64,000 nt of DNA. Origin: Aminipila butyrica. GTDB lineage: Bacteria; Bacillota; Clostridia; Peptostreptococcales; Anaerovoracaceae. A program made the translations under genes and the position numbers. Each line of letters begins with the position of its first letter. The first letter of the stretch is position 1. This document shows positions 8,406 through 16,592 of the stretch, piece by piece. The notes beneath the pieces were generated by a model. The model saw only the letters and a program-made list of their open reading frames with translations, searched no databases and was not told where the DNA came from. The stretch spans positions 2,728,001 to 2,792,000 of the forward strand of contig NZ_CP048649.1 of NCBI RefSeq assembly GCF_010669305.1, in the 5' to 3' direction.

Positions 8406-9151
8406 TAGTACTGCTTATTATCCTCATGGCTGCCATTCTCTTGATTGGCGGCGAGCGAACAGCTAAGTCCCTGGTTACCCTGGGCTTTAACAGCCTTCTG
8501 CTGCTGTGTACTATTTTCGCTATCAACCGGGGACTCCATCCCCTGCTGTGTACGTTGACGGCTTGCATCCTCATCAGCTTAGTGACTCTTTTTTATCAAA
8601 ATGAAGTCAATATCAAAAGCAAACTGGCTTTCGCCGCTGTACTGCTGGTTATTGCCCTTATGCTGCCAGTGATCTTCCATCTGGTATCGCTGTCCAACAT
8701 CCAGGGTTTTCCCGTAGACCAGCTGGCGATCCAGGACTCTAACGGATATTCCAGGAATATTCACCGGAACATGGTGTACATTCAAATATCCGTAGTTTTG
8801 ATGGTCTTTATTGGTGCTATCATCGATACGGCCCTAGCGGTGGCTTCTGCCCTCTATGAGGTCCACCTGAACAATCCCGGTCTATCCAGAGGGCGGCTGT
8901 TTCAGTCTGGTATTCATATGGGCCGGGATATTCTCAGTTCCACAATCAACACCTTGTTTTTCATCTACATCGCAGAATATCTCACGTTGTTCATTCAGTT
9001 TATGAACGATTCCACCTTTGCTCAGATGATTAACTCCAAGCAATTCTGCCAAGAGTTTCTTTCCATTACCCTAAGCGGTGCAGGCTGCATCCTGATTATT
9101 CCCGTGGCCGCTTTGCTGGGAGCTTTGCTGTACGGACGAGAACACCGCTAA
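8399..9151 (+). CDS. YibE/F family membrane protein, short partner
   Basis: A 250-residue protein made almost entirely of hydrophobic segments, homologous to the membrane half of the preceding protein: the segment IGAIIDTALAVASALYEV corresponds to its GAVMDIAVTITACASEL motif. It overlaps the upstream gene by seven bases, so the two are translationally coupled and probably form a complex. It lacks the extracytoplasmic N-terminal domain. No terminator separates its end (9151) from the end of the convergent methyltransferase (9170). Function is unknown. Confidence 0.75.
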   Translation: MLIVLLIILMAAILLIGGERTAKSLVTLGFNSLLLLCTIFAINRGLHPLLCTLTACILISLVTLFYQNEVNIKSKLAFAAVLLVIALMLPVIFHLVSLSNIQGFPVDQLAIQDSNGYSRNIHRNMVYIQISVVLMVFIGAIIDTALAVASALYEVHLNNPGLSRGRLFQSGIHMGRDILSSTINTLFFIYIAEYLTLFIQFMNDSTFAQMINSKQFCQEFLSITLSGAGCILIIPVAALLGALLYGREHR

Positions 9152-9169
9152 TTGAATTGTAATTCGCTG

Positions 9170-10000
9170 TTATTTGTGCAAGAGAACCGCAATAGTCGGG
9201 CTATCTTTTGCATAAGGTTTCCCTGTCACGTCACCGAATACGTCAACCTTGTTAAAACCGGCTTCCTGTGCTTCTTTTATGAGCATTTCCAAGGTGAAGC
9301 AGCAATTCCAGATACAATATTCTCTGATTGTTTGGTCCGTAAGGACAAGGGTCTGTTCTAATGTCACGTGGCCGGGGTACTTATACTGTGCATTTAATGA
9401 AAGATATTTTTCTGCACTCCAGAAACCACCCTCATCATGGACTGCCCAGTTCGTTGTTTCCTGAAACTCATTGTACGTTATGATGGAAAATACATCGAAT
9501 AAAAGCTTTCCACCTCTTTTTAAACTGTGGTATATTCTTTGCAGTATATCCCTTCTATTTTCAGTGGATAAAGCCCCATAATCACAGTAAATAAACGTGG
9601 CCAAATCAAAGGTCTCGTTAAAATCCATTTTCAGATAATCCTGCGAGAGATAAGTTATATCTAATCCGTGTTCCTCCGCGGATGCCTTGGCATACGCGAT
9701 GGATCTCTTTGAAAAATCGATTCCAGTCACTTTATATCCCGCTTTACTGAACCTTTCAGCATATAGACCCGGCCCACAGCCAAGATCTAATAAGTGGCGG
9801 TATTGGGCAGGTGGGGTCATCTCCTGAATCCATTTTACAGACTGCTCAATAAAACTCCATTTTCGGCTTGCTCCTTCGTAATCTGGATTCAGATGAGCTT
9901 TAAGCATATACTTTGAAATATGTTCGTCATCCCAGAAGTTGACCTCACTTTGCTTATAAAGAGTTGGACGCTGCAAACACCTAAAAATATTGTTGTACAT
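9170..10000 (-). CDS. class I SAM-dependent methyltransferase under leader attenuation
   Basis: Cytoplasmic methyltransferase of 276 residues with a Rossmann-type SAM-binding domain. Motif I is LDLGCGPGLYAERF, motif II TGIDFSKRSIAYAKA, and motif IV is around FDLATFIYCDYGAL. The substrate cannot be read from the sequence; it lacks the signatures of rRNA erm-type enzymes and looks like a small-molecule or antibiotic-type methyltransferase. The start at 10000 is chosen because AAAGGAGG lies directly upstream; an ATG six codons earlier precedes that ribosome binding site. The gene is preceded by a leader of about 265 nt with a small ORF and an attenuator, suggesting inducible expression such as response to a ribosome-targeting compound. 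That last point is inference. Confidence 0.8.
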   Translation of the reverse strand: MYNNIFRCLQRPTLYKQSEVNFWDDEHISKYMLKAHLNPDYEGASRKWSFIEQSVKWIQEMTPPAQYRHLLDLGCGPGLYAERFSKAGYKVTGIDFSKRSIAYAKASAEEHGLDITYLSQDYLKMDFNETFDLATFIYCDYGALSTENRRDILQRIYHSLKRGGKLLFDVFSIITYNEFQETTNWAVHDEGGFWSAEKYLSLNAQYKYPGHVTLEQTLVLTDQTIREYCIWNCCFTLEMLIKEAQEAGFNKVDVFGDVTGKPYAKDSPTIAVLLHK

Positions 10001-10027
10001 AAAGATCCTCCTTTGCATTAATCAAAT

Positions 10028-10057
10028 AAAAAAAGCCGTAGAATTTACTCTACGGCT
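10028..10057 (-). terminator. leader terminator (attenuator) of the methyltransferase gene
   Basis: On the minus strand the arms AGCCGTAGA and TCTACGGCT form a perfect 9-bp stem with a 6-nt loop followed by seven U residues, 28 bases before the methyltransferase start. It therefore ends transcription before the gene it precedes. Confidence 0.85.
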
Positions 10058-10092
10058 CATCTTGTTTACGTGAAAATCCGTTTAAGAGTAAA
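10044..10092 (-). promoter_or_regulatory. antiterminator pairing competing with the leader terminator
   Basis: In the RNA the segment UUUACUCU (plus 10085-10092) is the exact complement of AGAGUAAA (plus 10044-10051), which covers the 5' arm and loop of the terminator. The pairing extends through ACGG/CCGU after a 3-nt bulge, about 12 bp in total. Formation of this stem would prevent the terminator. Confidence 0.7.
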
Positions 10093-10183
10093 ATAGAATC
10101 AAACAGCAGGTATAAAAACAGAACCGCTAAACGGTTGCTCTACACCTATTGAGTTGATTTTATTCACTCTTTTCCAGCCGCGC

Positions 10184-10222
10184 CTACACCACCGATTCTG
10201 TGGTATCCAACCCGCCGGACAT
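10184..10222 (-). CDS. leader peptide of the methyltransferase attenuator
   Basis: A 12-codon ORF, MSGGLDTTESVV, starts with ATG five bases after AAAAGGTG and ends in TAG. It lies near the 5' end of the predicted leader, before the attenuator stems. Such an ORF is what ribosome-stalling control would need. Translation has not been shown; the good ribosome binding site and position are the evidence. Confidence 0.5.
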   Translation of the reverse strand: MSGGLDTTESVV

Positions 10223-10257
10223 TCATCACCTTTTCATTCAAATTATGTCTTTATCTT

Positions 10258-10281
10258 ATACGCTGATGCTTTGGCTGTCAA
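10258..10281 (-). promoter_or_regulatory. promoter of the methyltransferase leader
   Basis: On the minus strand TTGACA (plus 10276-10281) is followed after about 17 bases by TAAGAT. The transcript would begin near 10246-10250 and carry a leader of roughly 250 nt. Confidence 0.6.
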
Positions 10282-10300
10282 CAGAGATCTGCACTAAACC

Positions 10301-10329
10301 AGGGCATTGTTTGACTTAAACAATACCCT
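10301..10329 (-). terminator. terminator after the cysteine hydrolase gene
   Basis: A 12-bp stem, AGGGTATTGTTT with AAACAATGCCCT on the minus strand and one G-U pair, has a 5-nt loop but only a weak U-tract. It lies 18 bases after the stop at 10347. Confidence 0.6.
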
Positions 10330-10346
10330 GCTTTGACAGTTCAATC

Positions 10347-11048
10347 TTATTTCAGTTTACCTTCCAGTACCGCAATCGTCTCTTCTGTAGACAGTACATT
10401 GCAGTACAGATTATTCATGATTTTCAGCTCTGCATCGTGAAGTTCCATACAAGCTGCCGCACAGGCATCTTCCACACAGATAACTTTAAAGCCGTCGTCT
10501 GCCAAGCCTCTCACGGTTCCTGCTACGCACTGGTCGGTGACAATTCCGGTTACCACCACTGTCTCAATACCCAGATTACGGATTAAACGAGAATAATTGG
10601 TACCAGAAATCACGCTGTCCGTCGTCTTGTTGACCACAATCTCACTAGGCAGCGGTGCCAGCTCGTCAATCATCTCTGCTTCTTCGGAGTTGACATAGAG
10701 GAAGATGCCATTCCAGCCTTCGGTCTTCTGCACCGGAGTCCGGTCTTCTCCGTCTGGTCTCAGGCAGGCGATTCGACCAAAGGTCACCGCCATATCCTTC
10801 TCTCGGAAATACTCCAGCAGCTTCACATTATTAGGAATAACGATGTCATCCAACCGATCGTGGAAAGGCAGCCACCGTTCCCATTCTCCCATTTCTCGGA
10901 AAGTGATCGATTCACCAATCTCTCTGGAGACAAATTCTTTCTGCATATCTACAATCAGCAGCGCCGTCTTTTTCGGGTCTACGATAATGTCAGGCCATTC
11001 GGTCATCGTTTCATAATAGTAAGATATATACTTTGGATTCGGTTTCAT
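10347..11048 (-). CDS. isochorismatase-family cysteine hydrolase
   Basis: Cytoplasmic amidohydrolase-type enzyme of 233 residues. The family triad is visible: Asp in LLIVDMQKEFV, Lys in VVNKTTDSV and the nucleophile Cys in VTGIVTDQCVAGT. Members cleave nicotinamide, N-carbamoyl compounds, ureidoacrylate, biuret and similar C-N substrates; the sequence does not tell which. The start at 11048 follows AAGGAGG at six bases; further upstream ATGs precede that site. It lies downstream of an APC permease and the sigma-54 promoter, so the pair probably imports and degrades one nitrogenous compound. This link is inferred from context. Confidence 0.8.
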   Translation of the reverse strand: MKPNPKYISYYYETMTEWPDIIVDPKKTALLIVDMQKEFVSREIGESITFREMGEWERWLPFHDRLDDIVIPNNVKLLEYFREKDMAVTFGRIACLRPDGEDRTPVQKTEGWNGIFLYVNSEEAEMIDELAPLPSEIVVNKTTDSVISGTNYSRLIRNLGIETVVVTGIVTDQCVAGTVRGLADDGFKVICVEDACAAACMELHDAELKIMNNLYCNVLSTEETIAVLEGKLK

Positions 11049-11191
11049 GGACATCCTCCTTGTGATTCCTGTGCTGTATTTTTTCATGCACGTCAATTTA
11101 TACTTTATACTCTTGTAGCCGGCTTCCCTCTCAGGAACCTCTCTTGAATCAAGCTGCGGTACAACTACCGCAATATAAGGGTTTCTCAGGC

Positions 11192-12538
11192 TTATTCCTC
11201 ATAGATTTTAGGTTTAATTTTAAAGCCCTTCGTGGATATAGCAGCGAAGACAAAGCCAATCAGCAGCCAACTGAATCCTACTACAAAGGCCAGCTTAGAC
11301 AAATGAATCCACAGATAGCCGCAGATTAAGAAGCCCAAGGCAGGCAAAATTAAATATTTAAATACCTTCTTCTCTTTCTTGCGGAAGTAGAAATAAACAA
11401 TTACGGACAGGTTTACACACATAAAGCCAAAGAGTCCGCCGAAATTCATCAATTCTGTAACCAGCGTTAAATCCAGCAACAGGGATCCTACGATACCAAC
11501 CACGCACATAATCAGAATGTTCCACACTGGGGTCTGGAATTTCGGATGCAGGTAGGTAAAAAATTTCTTTGGCAACACCTCATCTCGGCCCATGCCGTAC
11601 ATCAATCTAGCGGCACTGGACTGACCAGCGATACCTGCTGTAAAGGTAGAAAGAATGACAGCAAAAGTATACAGCCCTGCCATCAGGGTACCCCCTGCCA
11701 ACTGTGCTACTTCAAAGAGTGCTGTGTCCGTACTTTCAAAGGACATGTAGTCCGGCCACACGAGCTGAGCTACGTAAGCCTGCACGACGAAAATCATGCC
11801 CCCTGCCAAACAGGCGATAATAGCAGCCCGGCCAATATCCTTTTTCGGCTGGACGGCTTCCTCTGCCATGGTGGTAATGGAATCAAATCCCAAGAAGGAG
11901 AAGCAGGCTAATGCTCCTCCGGCCACCAACAAGTTCACATTGGTCACACCTGGATTAAAAAATGGCTTAGCGGAAATCAGGGTTCCCTCTCCTGCGCCTC
12001 CGAGAATGGCTTTGGCACAGACAGCAATGAACATAATAACGATGGCGCCCATAACCGCCACCAATATGAGGTTTGTCTTAGCAGCCATCTGTACACCAAT
12101 GCAGTTGACCACCGTTACTACGCCAGCGATGATCAGCACCCAAACGAAATACGGTACCTCTGGCACCGCCGCATTAGCGTAAAGGGCCCCCGTGATGAAT
12201 ACAATCAGCGGTACCAGAACGTAGTCTAGATAGATGGCCCAGCCAGCAAAAAATCCCAAATGATGATTGATACCCTTCTGGGTATAGGAATACGTGGAAC
12301 CGGCCACCGGAAAAGCGCCGGCCATCTTACCGTAGCTGGTCGCTGTAAACAGCATGGCTACCATGGCAATCAGGTAAGCCATAGCCAAGGTTCCCCCCGT
12401 AGTCTGGGATGCGTTGCCGTAGATGTAAGCCGGCGCGATAGGGGTCATAAAGGCGATGCCGTAAATGGCCAGGTCTTTCAGCTTGAGCACTCGTTTCAAC
12501 TGCTGGGGTGAATCGGCATTTTTGATTTGCTCACTCAT
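11192..12538 (-). CDS. APC-family amino acid/amine permease
   Basis: A 448-residue transporter with 12 predicted membrane helices of the amino acid-polyamine-organocation superfamily. The unwound first helix shows GIAFMTPIAPAYIYG and helix 6 the FSFLGFDSITTMAEEA motif typical of the subgroup. The N- and C-termini are cytoplasmic and charged. It is the first gene after the sigma-54 type promoter at 12611-12625 and precedes the cysteine hydrolase by about 140 bases with no convincing terminator between. The substrate is unknown; an amine, a purine breakdown product or an amino acid derivative would fit. Confidence 0.85.
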   Translation of the reverse strand: MSEQIKNADSPQQLKRVLKLKDLAIYGIAFMTPIAPAYIYGNASQTTGGTLAMAYLIAMVAMLFTATSYGKMAGAFPVAGSTYSYTQKGINHHLGFFAGWAIYLDYVLVPLIVFITGALYANAAVPEVPYFVWVLIIAGVVTVVNCIGVQMAAKTNLILVAVMGAIVIMFIAVCAKAILGGAGEGTLISAKPFFNPGVTNVNLLVAGGALACFSFLGFDSITTMAEEAVQPKKDIGRAAIIACLAGGMIFVVQAYVAQLVWPDYMSFESTDTALFEVAQLAGGTLMAGLYTFAVILSTFTAGIAGQSSAARLMYGMGRDEVLPKKFFTYLHPKFQTPVWNILIMCVVGIVGSLLLDLTLVTELMNFGGLFGFMCVNLSVIVYFYFRKKEKKVFKYLILPALGFLICGYLWIHLSKLAFVVGFSWLLIGFVFAAISTKGFKIKPKIYEE

Positions 12539-12610
12539 GAAAATTCTCCTCTCTCTTAAAAAACTGAATAATAGCGATTAGAAAAAAGCTTTTTACTGTC
12601 TATATAAAAA

Positions 12611-12625
12611 GCAAATTTCATGCCA
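12611..12625 (-). promoter_or_regulatory. sigma-54 (-24/-12) promoter of the permease-hydrolase unit
   Basis: On the minus strand TGGCATGAAATTTGC carries the invariant GG and GC exactly 10 bases apart, matching the -24/-12 consensus TGGCAC-N5-TTGC at nearly all positions, and is followed by a T-run. It lies 73 bases upstream of the permease start codon. The adjacent gene encodes a sigma-54 activator. Confidence 0.8.
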
Positions 12626-12835
12626 AACTCTATTTATTTTCGTTCTTTGAGATAATAAGGGAATTTTCATCAATGGACAGGCAATGCCGTATTTAATAAA
12701 AGCAAAGCCGTTAAGACTGATAATACGCGTTTCCGGGTCTTCCCACAGCTCCAAGGCGGGGCTCAGCCGAATGTTTATAAATCACCCGGCTGGCTTCCGA
12801 TGGAAGTTTTAAATCAGCGGTACTTTCAACCTCTA

Positions 12836-12874
12836 GTGCTACCTTTTCAGCCCATGTGCTACCTTTTCGTAGCA
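12836..12874. promoter_or_regulatory. candidate upstream activator sites for the sigma-54 regulator
   Basis: Two direct copies of GTGCTACCTTTTC (12836-12848 and 12856-12868) are spaced 20 bp apart, about two helical turns. The second forms an inverted repeat TGCTAC-N6-GTAGCA (12857-12874). They lie 210-260 bp upstream of the -24/-12 element, the usual place for enhancer-binding proteins. Without a T-run the inverted repeat is unlikely to be a terminator. Confidence 0.6.
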
Positions 12875-12880
12875 TCTAGC

Positions 12881-14269
12881 TCAATGACTTTGTTTGTCCA
12901 CGCCTAGTTGTTTCATCTTGACTTGCAGGTTCTTACGGGCAATGCCAATTTGGTCAGCAGTAGCGGTCACGTTGCCATGGTTCTGCCGGAGCATTTCCGA
13001 AATAAACTGGCGTTCAAACTGATTTCTGGCAGTCCGCAAATCCGTAGAAGAAAAAACAGAAGCGAAATCAGTGGCCTGAGGCGAAACCAGATTTTCAGTC
13101 CCTTGACGAAGTTCCTCCGGCAGCATCGCCTCGGTTATAATCTCCCCATTGGAAAAGACAATCAACCGTTCTGCCAGATTCTTCAGTTCCCGTACATTGC
13201 CTCGCCAGGAATATCGGAGCAACGCGTTTTTAGCCTCCTGACTGAGGTTCACTCTTGGCTTGCTCATTTCATCCGCATAGTAATCCAGATAATAGATTAA
13301 GATTGGTAAAATATCCTCTGTCCTCTGTCTCAGAGGAGTGGTGGTCAACGGCACCACATTTATACGGAAGAACAAATCCTCCCGGAAGCTGCCTTCTGCA
13401 ATGGCTTCTTGCAGATTCTTGTTTGTTGCACAAACCAGCCGAAAGTCCACTTGGATGGTCTTGGTCCCCCCCACCCGTTCAATCTCTTTCTCCTGCAAAA
13501 CCCGCAGCAGTTTGCTCTGGAGGGAGTACGGCATGTCACCAATCTCATCCAGAAACAAGGTTCCCCCTGCGGCCATTTCAAAGCGGCCCTTTTTGGCAGC
13601 GATGGCTCCCGTAAAAGCGCCCTTTTCATGACCAAACAATTCGCTTTCCAATACGCTTTCCGCCAGAGCAGAGCAGTTTACCTTAATTAGCGGACCGTCC
13701 CTGCGCTCGCTATTGCAATGAAGTAAATTGGCAATAATCTCCTTCCCCGTCCCGCTTTCCCCTGTTATGAGCACACTGGAATTGGTGGGGGCAATTTGAG
13801 CAATCTGCCTCTTTAACTCTTCCATAGAGCTGGAACAGCCAACTACGGCCAAGCCTTTAGTCATATCCTTCAATTGAGTCCGCAGCTGGGCATTTTCTTC
13901 ATGAAGCCTCAAAAACTCCTCTGCCTTTTGAATGTTCAGCAGCAGTTGGTCAATCTCCACTGGTTTAATCATGTACGTGTATGCTCCATTTTCCATGGAT
14001 TCCACGGCCCCTGTGATAGACCCCTCTCCCGTGAGCATCATCACCAGCTGATCTGGATTTTTCTCCTTAATTCTTTTTAAGACCTCTACTCCATTCATCT
14101 CCGCCATGACTACATCTAAAATAACCATGTGAAAGCTCTCCGTCTCCAAGCGCTTCAAAGCAGCCACCGGATCTGTACAAGTTTCGACGGCGTACTCTCT
14201 GGAGGAAATAATCTTACTGTAAATATTCAAAAAACTGGCATCATCGTCTATCATCAATATACTATACAC
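12881..14269 (-). CDS. sigma-54-dependent response regulator (NtrC type)
   Basis: Transcription activator of about 462 residues in three parts. The receiver domain has an acidic pocket (MIDDD) and phospho-accepting Asp in VILDVVMAEMNG. The AAA+ domain has Walker A GESGTGKE, the sigma-54-contacting loop GAFTGA and Walker B LFLDEIGDM. A Fis-type helix-turn-helix ends the protein (GNVTATADQIGIARKNLQVKM). I place the start at GTG 14267-14269, after GGAGGGAG; it overlaps the kinase stop by eight bases. GAFTGA is intact, so it should activate sigma-54 promoters, most plausibly the one in front of the neighbouring permease. Confidence 0.92.
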   Translation of the reverse strand: MYSILMIDDDASFLNIYSKIISSREYAVETCTDPVAALKRLETESFHMVILDVVMAEMNGVEVLKRIKEKNPDQLVMMLTGEGSITGAVESMENGAYTYMIKPVEIDQLLLNIQKAEEFLRLHEENAQLRTQLKDMTKGLAVVGCSSSMEELKRQIAQIAPTNSSVLITGESGTGKEIIANLLHCNSERRDGPLIKVNCSALAESVLESELFGHEKGAFTGAIAAKKGRFEMAAGGTLFLDEIGDMPYSLQSKLLRVLQEKEIERVGGTKTIQVDFRLVCATNKNLQEAIAEGSFREDLFFRINVVPLTTTPLRQRTEDILPILIYYLDYYADEMSKPRVNLSQEAKNALLRYSWRGNVRELKNLAERLIVFSNGEIITEAMLPEELRQGTENLVSPQATDFASVFSSTDLRTARNQFERQFISEMLRQNHGNVTATADQIGIARKNLQVKMKQLGVDKQSH

Positions 14270-16568
14270 GGACGTCTCCCTCCACATTGTTTTCTTCCGG
14301 CCCACCAGGCAACAAGATTCTCACCTCTACTCCATCCGGTTGATTTGTGACCTTAATACTTCCCCGGCTTCGAATCACTTCTTTATAAACCAGCCACAGT
14401 CCCAAGCCCGTACCTTTTTCTTTTGTGGTGAAAAATGGCTCAAAAATCTTCCCTAAGTTTTCTTCCAAGATTTGTGTACCGGTATTGCGGAAGTATACAC
14501 AGACATTTCCTTCTTGGGTATAATTGGCCTGAATGGTCAATTTGCCCCCCTCTTCCATGGCCTCCAGGGCGTTGGTCATAATATTTAAAAAGATGTTCTT
14601 AAGAGAATCACTGTTGCCGAACACATTGACTGGTTCTTCTCCCGTGTTCAGCTGAACACTGATACCTTTTCGTACACATTCCTGCCGCACCAGCATATAC
14701 AACTGGTCCAGCAACTTTCGACTGTCATGTAATCGGCTTTCTCCCCAGGAGGATTTGGAGAAATCCAGCATGTTGTAGACAATTTTTTCTGCCCTGGCAA
14801 GATTGGCATCCATCTCTCCCATGATTTCCTCCCATTCCTTGCCATCAGCACCGCCTTTCAATAGAAAGGAAGCCCCCTTGATTACAGCAAGAGGTGTTTT
14901 TAACTCGTGGGTTACACCGGCTACCATCTGACCGATAACGGCCATCTTCTCCGATTGAAACAGCTCTTTTTCCATGAGCTTCTCTCCCGTAACGCTCTTT
15001 TCAAAAACCACGATTTCCTTTAACTTGCCTTCTTCATCCAACACGGGATAACTGGCCACCTCAAAAATATCTCCGCCGCAGGCCACCTCCGATTTATGCT
15101 TATTCAGCAATCTCGCCGTGTCACCCACAGGACAGTTTCGGCAAGGCTCCTCCTGCCCTCGAAGGATTTGATAGCAGCATGCCAGGCCCCCCTCCTCCAG
15201 TCGGCCCTTATTAATCTTCTTAATGCCATAATCTCCATCTAAAATCATCATCGTATCATCGATACTGTTAAACACCGATTCCAGTTGATTCTTACTGTAA
15301 ATCAATTCTCCCGTGTACTGCCCCAGCTTCTGCCCCATACTGTTAAAAGCAGAGGCTAGCATCCCCACCTCATCTGAGGTGTCCACCGGCAGCGGCACCA
15401 AATTGCCCTGATCCATTTTCTTTACATTTTCTGTGAGCTTGAGAATGGGGGCGATAATTCGCCTGGACAGTAAAGACCCCAAAATGCTGACCAGAATCAG
15501 CAGAATAAATAAGACAGCCCAGACTCCTACCGTCAGGTATTCCCGGCCTACCGAATATTCTTCCTTGTCGATTTCAATGCCCACAATCCAGTCGATGGTG
15601 TCCAGCCGCTCAAAGACCACCGCCTTTTTGCGACCTTCGGCATTGAAGCTGACCAAACCAGACTTATCGGCCTGCATGGCCTTTAAAAGCTGCTTCCGCA
15701 CCGGACTTTCCTGATAATTTTCAGCATAATTAATCTGAAAGGTGTCACCCATGTTCCCTTTGATTGCTTCCATATAGGGATGATACACGACTCCGCCGTT
15801 TTCATCGATAATAAAGGCGAATCCGCTGTCTCCAATGCGGAAGTCCACAATGGACTGCACCAGCTTGTCCAGAATCACATCAGCACAGACTACACCTCCC
15901 GAGGTGCCATCCTGCCGGTAATAAGACTGGGAGCAGGTGATAATCCAGCCGTTTCCGCCGTAGTCGTAATATGGCTTGGTCCAGTTCGCACTGTTCAAAT
16001 TGTGAGGCTGATTAGCGATGGTGTAAAAGGGATCCGTTCGCTGATCGTGGTCTGGGGCAAAAATCTGGTTGTCCAGATATGGGTATACCCGCATAAAGCC
16101 TCTAGCGGTGACCGTATACACATACGCCAGCTCTCCGTTTTGCCGAACCATGCTGGCCATGGCTGGAACCATGGCTTCGGTCTGGATAATCTCTGTAGCG
16201 ATTTCCTCTGTCAAAGGAATATGACTGGGGAGATAGGTGCTCGTCTCTTTCCCGGAAGCTTCCAGCACATTTTGTCTGTTTCGCTGGTAGTCAGCCGAAA
16301 GCTGGGCAGAATCCACCGGATAGTGAGCCGTCTCCTGGGCCCACTGGGCCAGATTGTTCACTTCGCTTTCCACCTTCTGCAGGTCTTTTTTCATGGTCTG
16401 CATCTTTTCTGAAATAATCATATTCAGGCTGTCTTCTAAGCGTTCCTCTTCAAAAGACTGCACCATATTGATTAAAATAGCGGTAAAGATGGCAAAAGGA
16501 ATAAGGCTGATAATCAGCACCGTGACAATAGTCTTTTTTACAAAGGAATTTCTCATGTTCCTGCCCAT
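14262..16568 (-). CDS. membrane sensor histidine kinase, partner of the sigma-54 regulator
   Basis: A 768-residue kinase. A transmembrane helix at about 8-30 is followed by a large extracytoplasmic dCache-like sensor (with MRVYPYLDNQIFAPDHD and DKLVQSIVDFRIGDSGFAF), a second helix near 350-370, HAMP, and a PAS-like domain. That domain contains a Cys-rich segment (ACCYQILRGQEEPCRNCPVG) which could bind metal or an Fe-S cluster. HisKA has the phospho-accepting His in GVTHELKTPLAVIKG, and the ATPase domain has N-box NIMTNALEAM and G-box GTGLGLWLV. Start could be here or four codons later. It ends in TAG overlapping the regulator start. It is in the same frame as the upstream dynamin gene, separated by a single UAG. 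The ligand is unknown. Confidence 0.9.
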   Translation of the reverse strand: MGRNMRNSFVKKTIVTVLIISLIPFAIFTAILINMVQSFEEERLEDSLNMIISEKMQTMKKDLQKVESEVNNLAQWAQETAHYPVDSAQLSADYQRNRQNVLEASGKETSTYLPSHIPLTEEIATEIIQTEAMVPAMASMVRQNGELAYVYTVTARGFMRVYPYLDNQIFAPDHDQRTDPFYTIANQPHNLNSANWTKPYYDYGGNGWIITCSQSYYRQDGTSGGVVCADVILDKLVQSIVDFRIGDSGFAFIIDENGGVVYHPYMEAIKGNMGDTFQINYAENYQESPVRKQLLKAMQADKSGLVSFNAEGRKKAVVFERLDTIDWIVGIEIDKEEYSVGREYLTVGVWAVLFILLILVSILGSLLSRRIIAPILKLTENVKKMDQGNLVPLPVDTSDEVGMLASAFNSMGQKLGQYTGELIYSKNQLESVFNSIDDTMMILDGDYGIKKINKGRLEEGGLACCYQILRGQEEPCRNCPVGDTARLLNKHKSEVACGGDIFEVASYPVLDEEGKLKEIVVFEKSVTGEKLMEKELFQSEKMAVIGQMVAGVTHELKTPLAVIKGASFLLKGGADGKEWEEIMGEMDANLARAEKIVYNMLDFSKSSWGESRLHDSRKLLDQLYMLVRQECVRKGISVQLNTGEEPVNVFGNSDSLKNIFLNIMTNALEAMEEGGKLTIQANYTQEGNVCVYFRNTGTQILEENLGKIFEPFFTTKEKGTGLGLWLVYKEVIRSRGSIKVTNQPDGVEVRILLPGGPEENNVEGDVRV

Positions 16569-16592
16569 TCCTGGCTCAACGAGCCCTCTCTG

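Noticed and set aside
11155..11172. TGCGGTA-CAAC-TACCGCA hairpin between the permease and hydrolase genes
   Set aside because: No U-run on the minus strand and the stem is short, so I do not call it a terminator; it may weakly influence the two-gene transcript.
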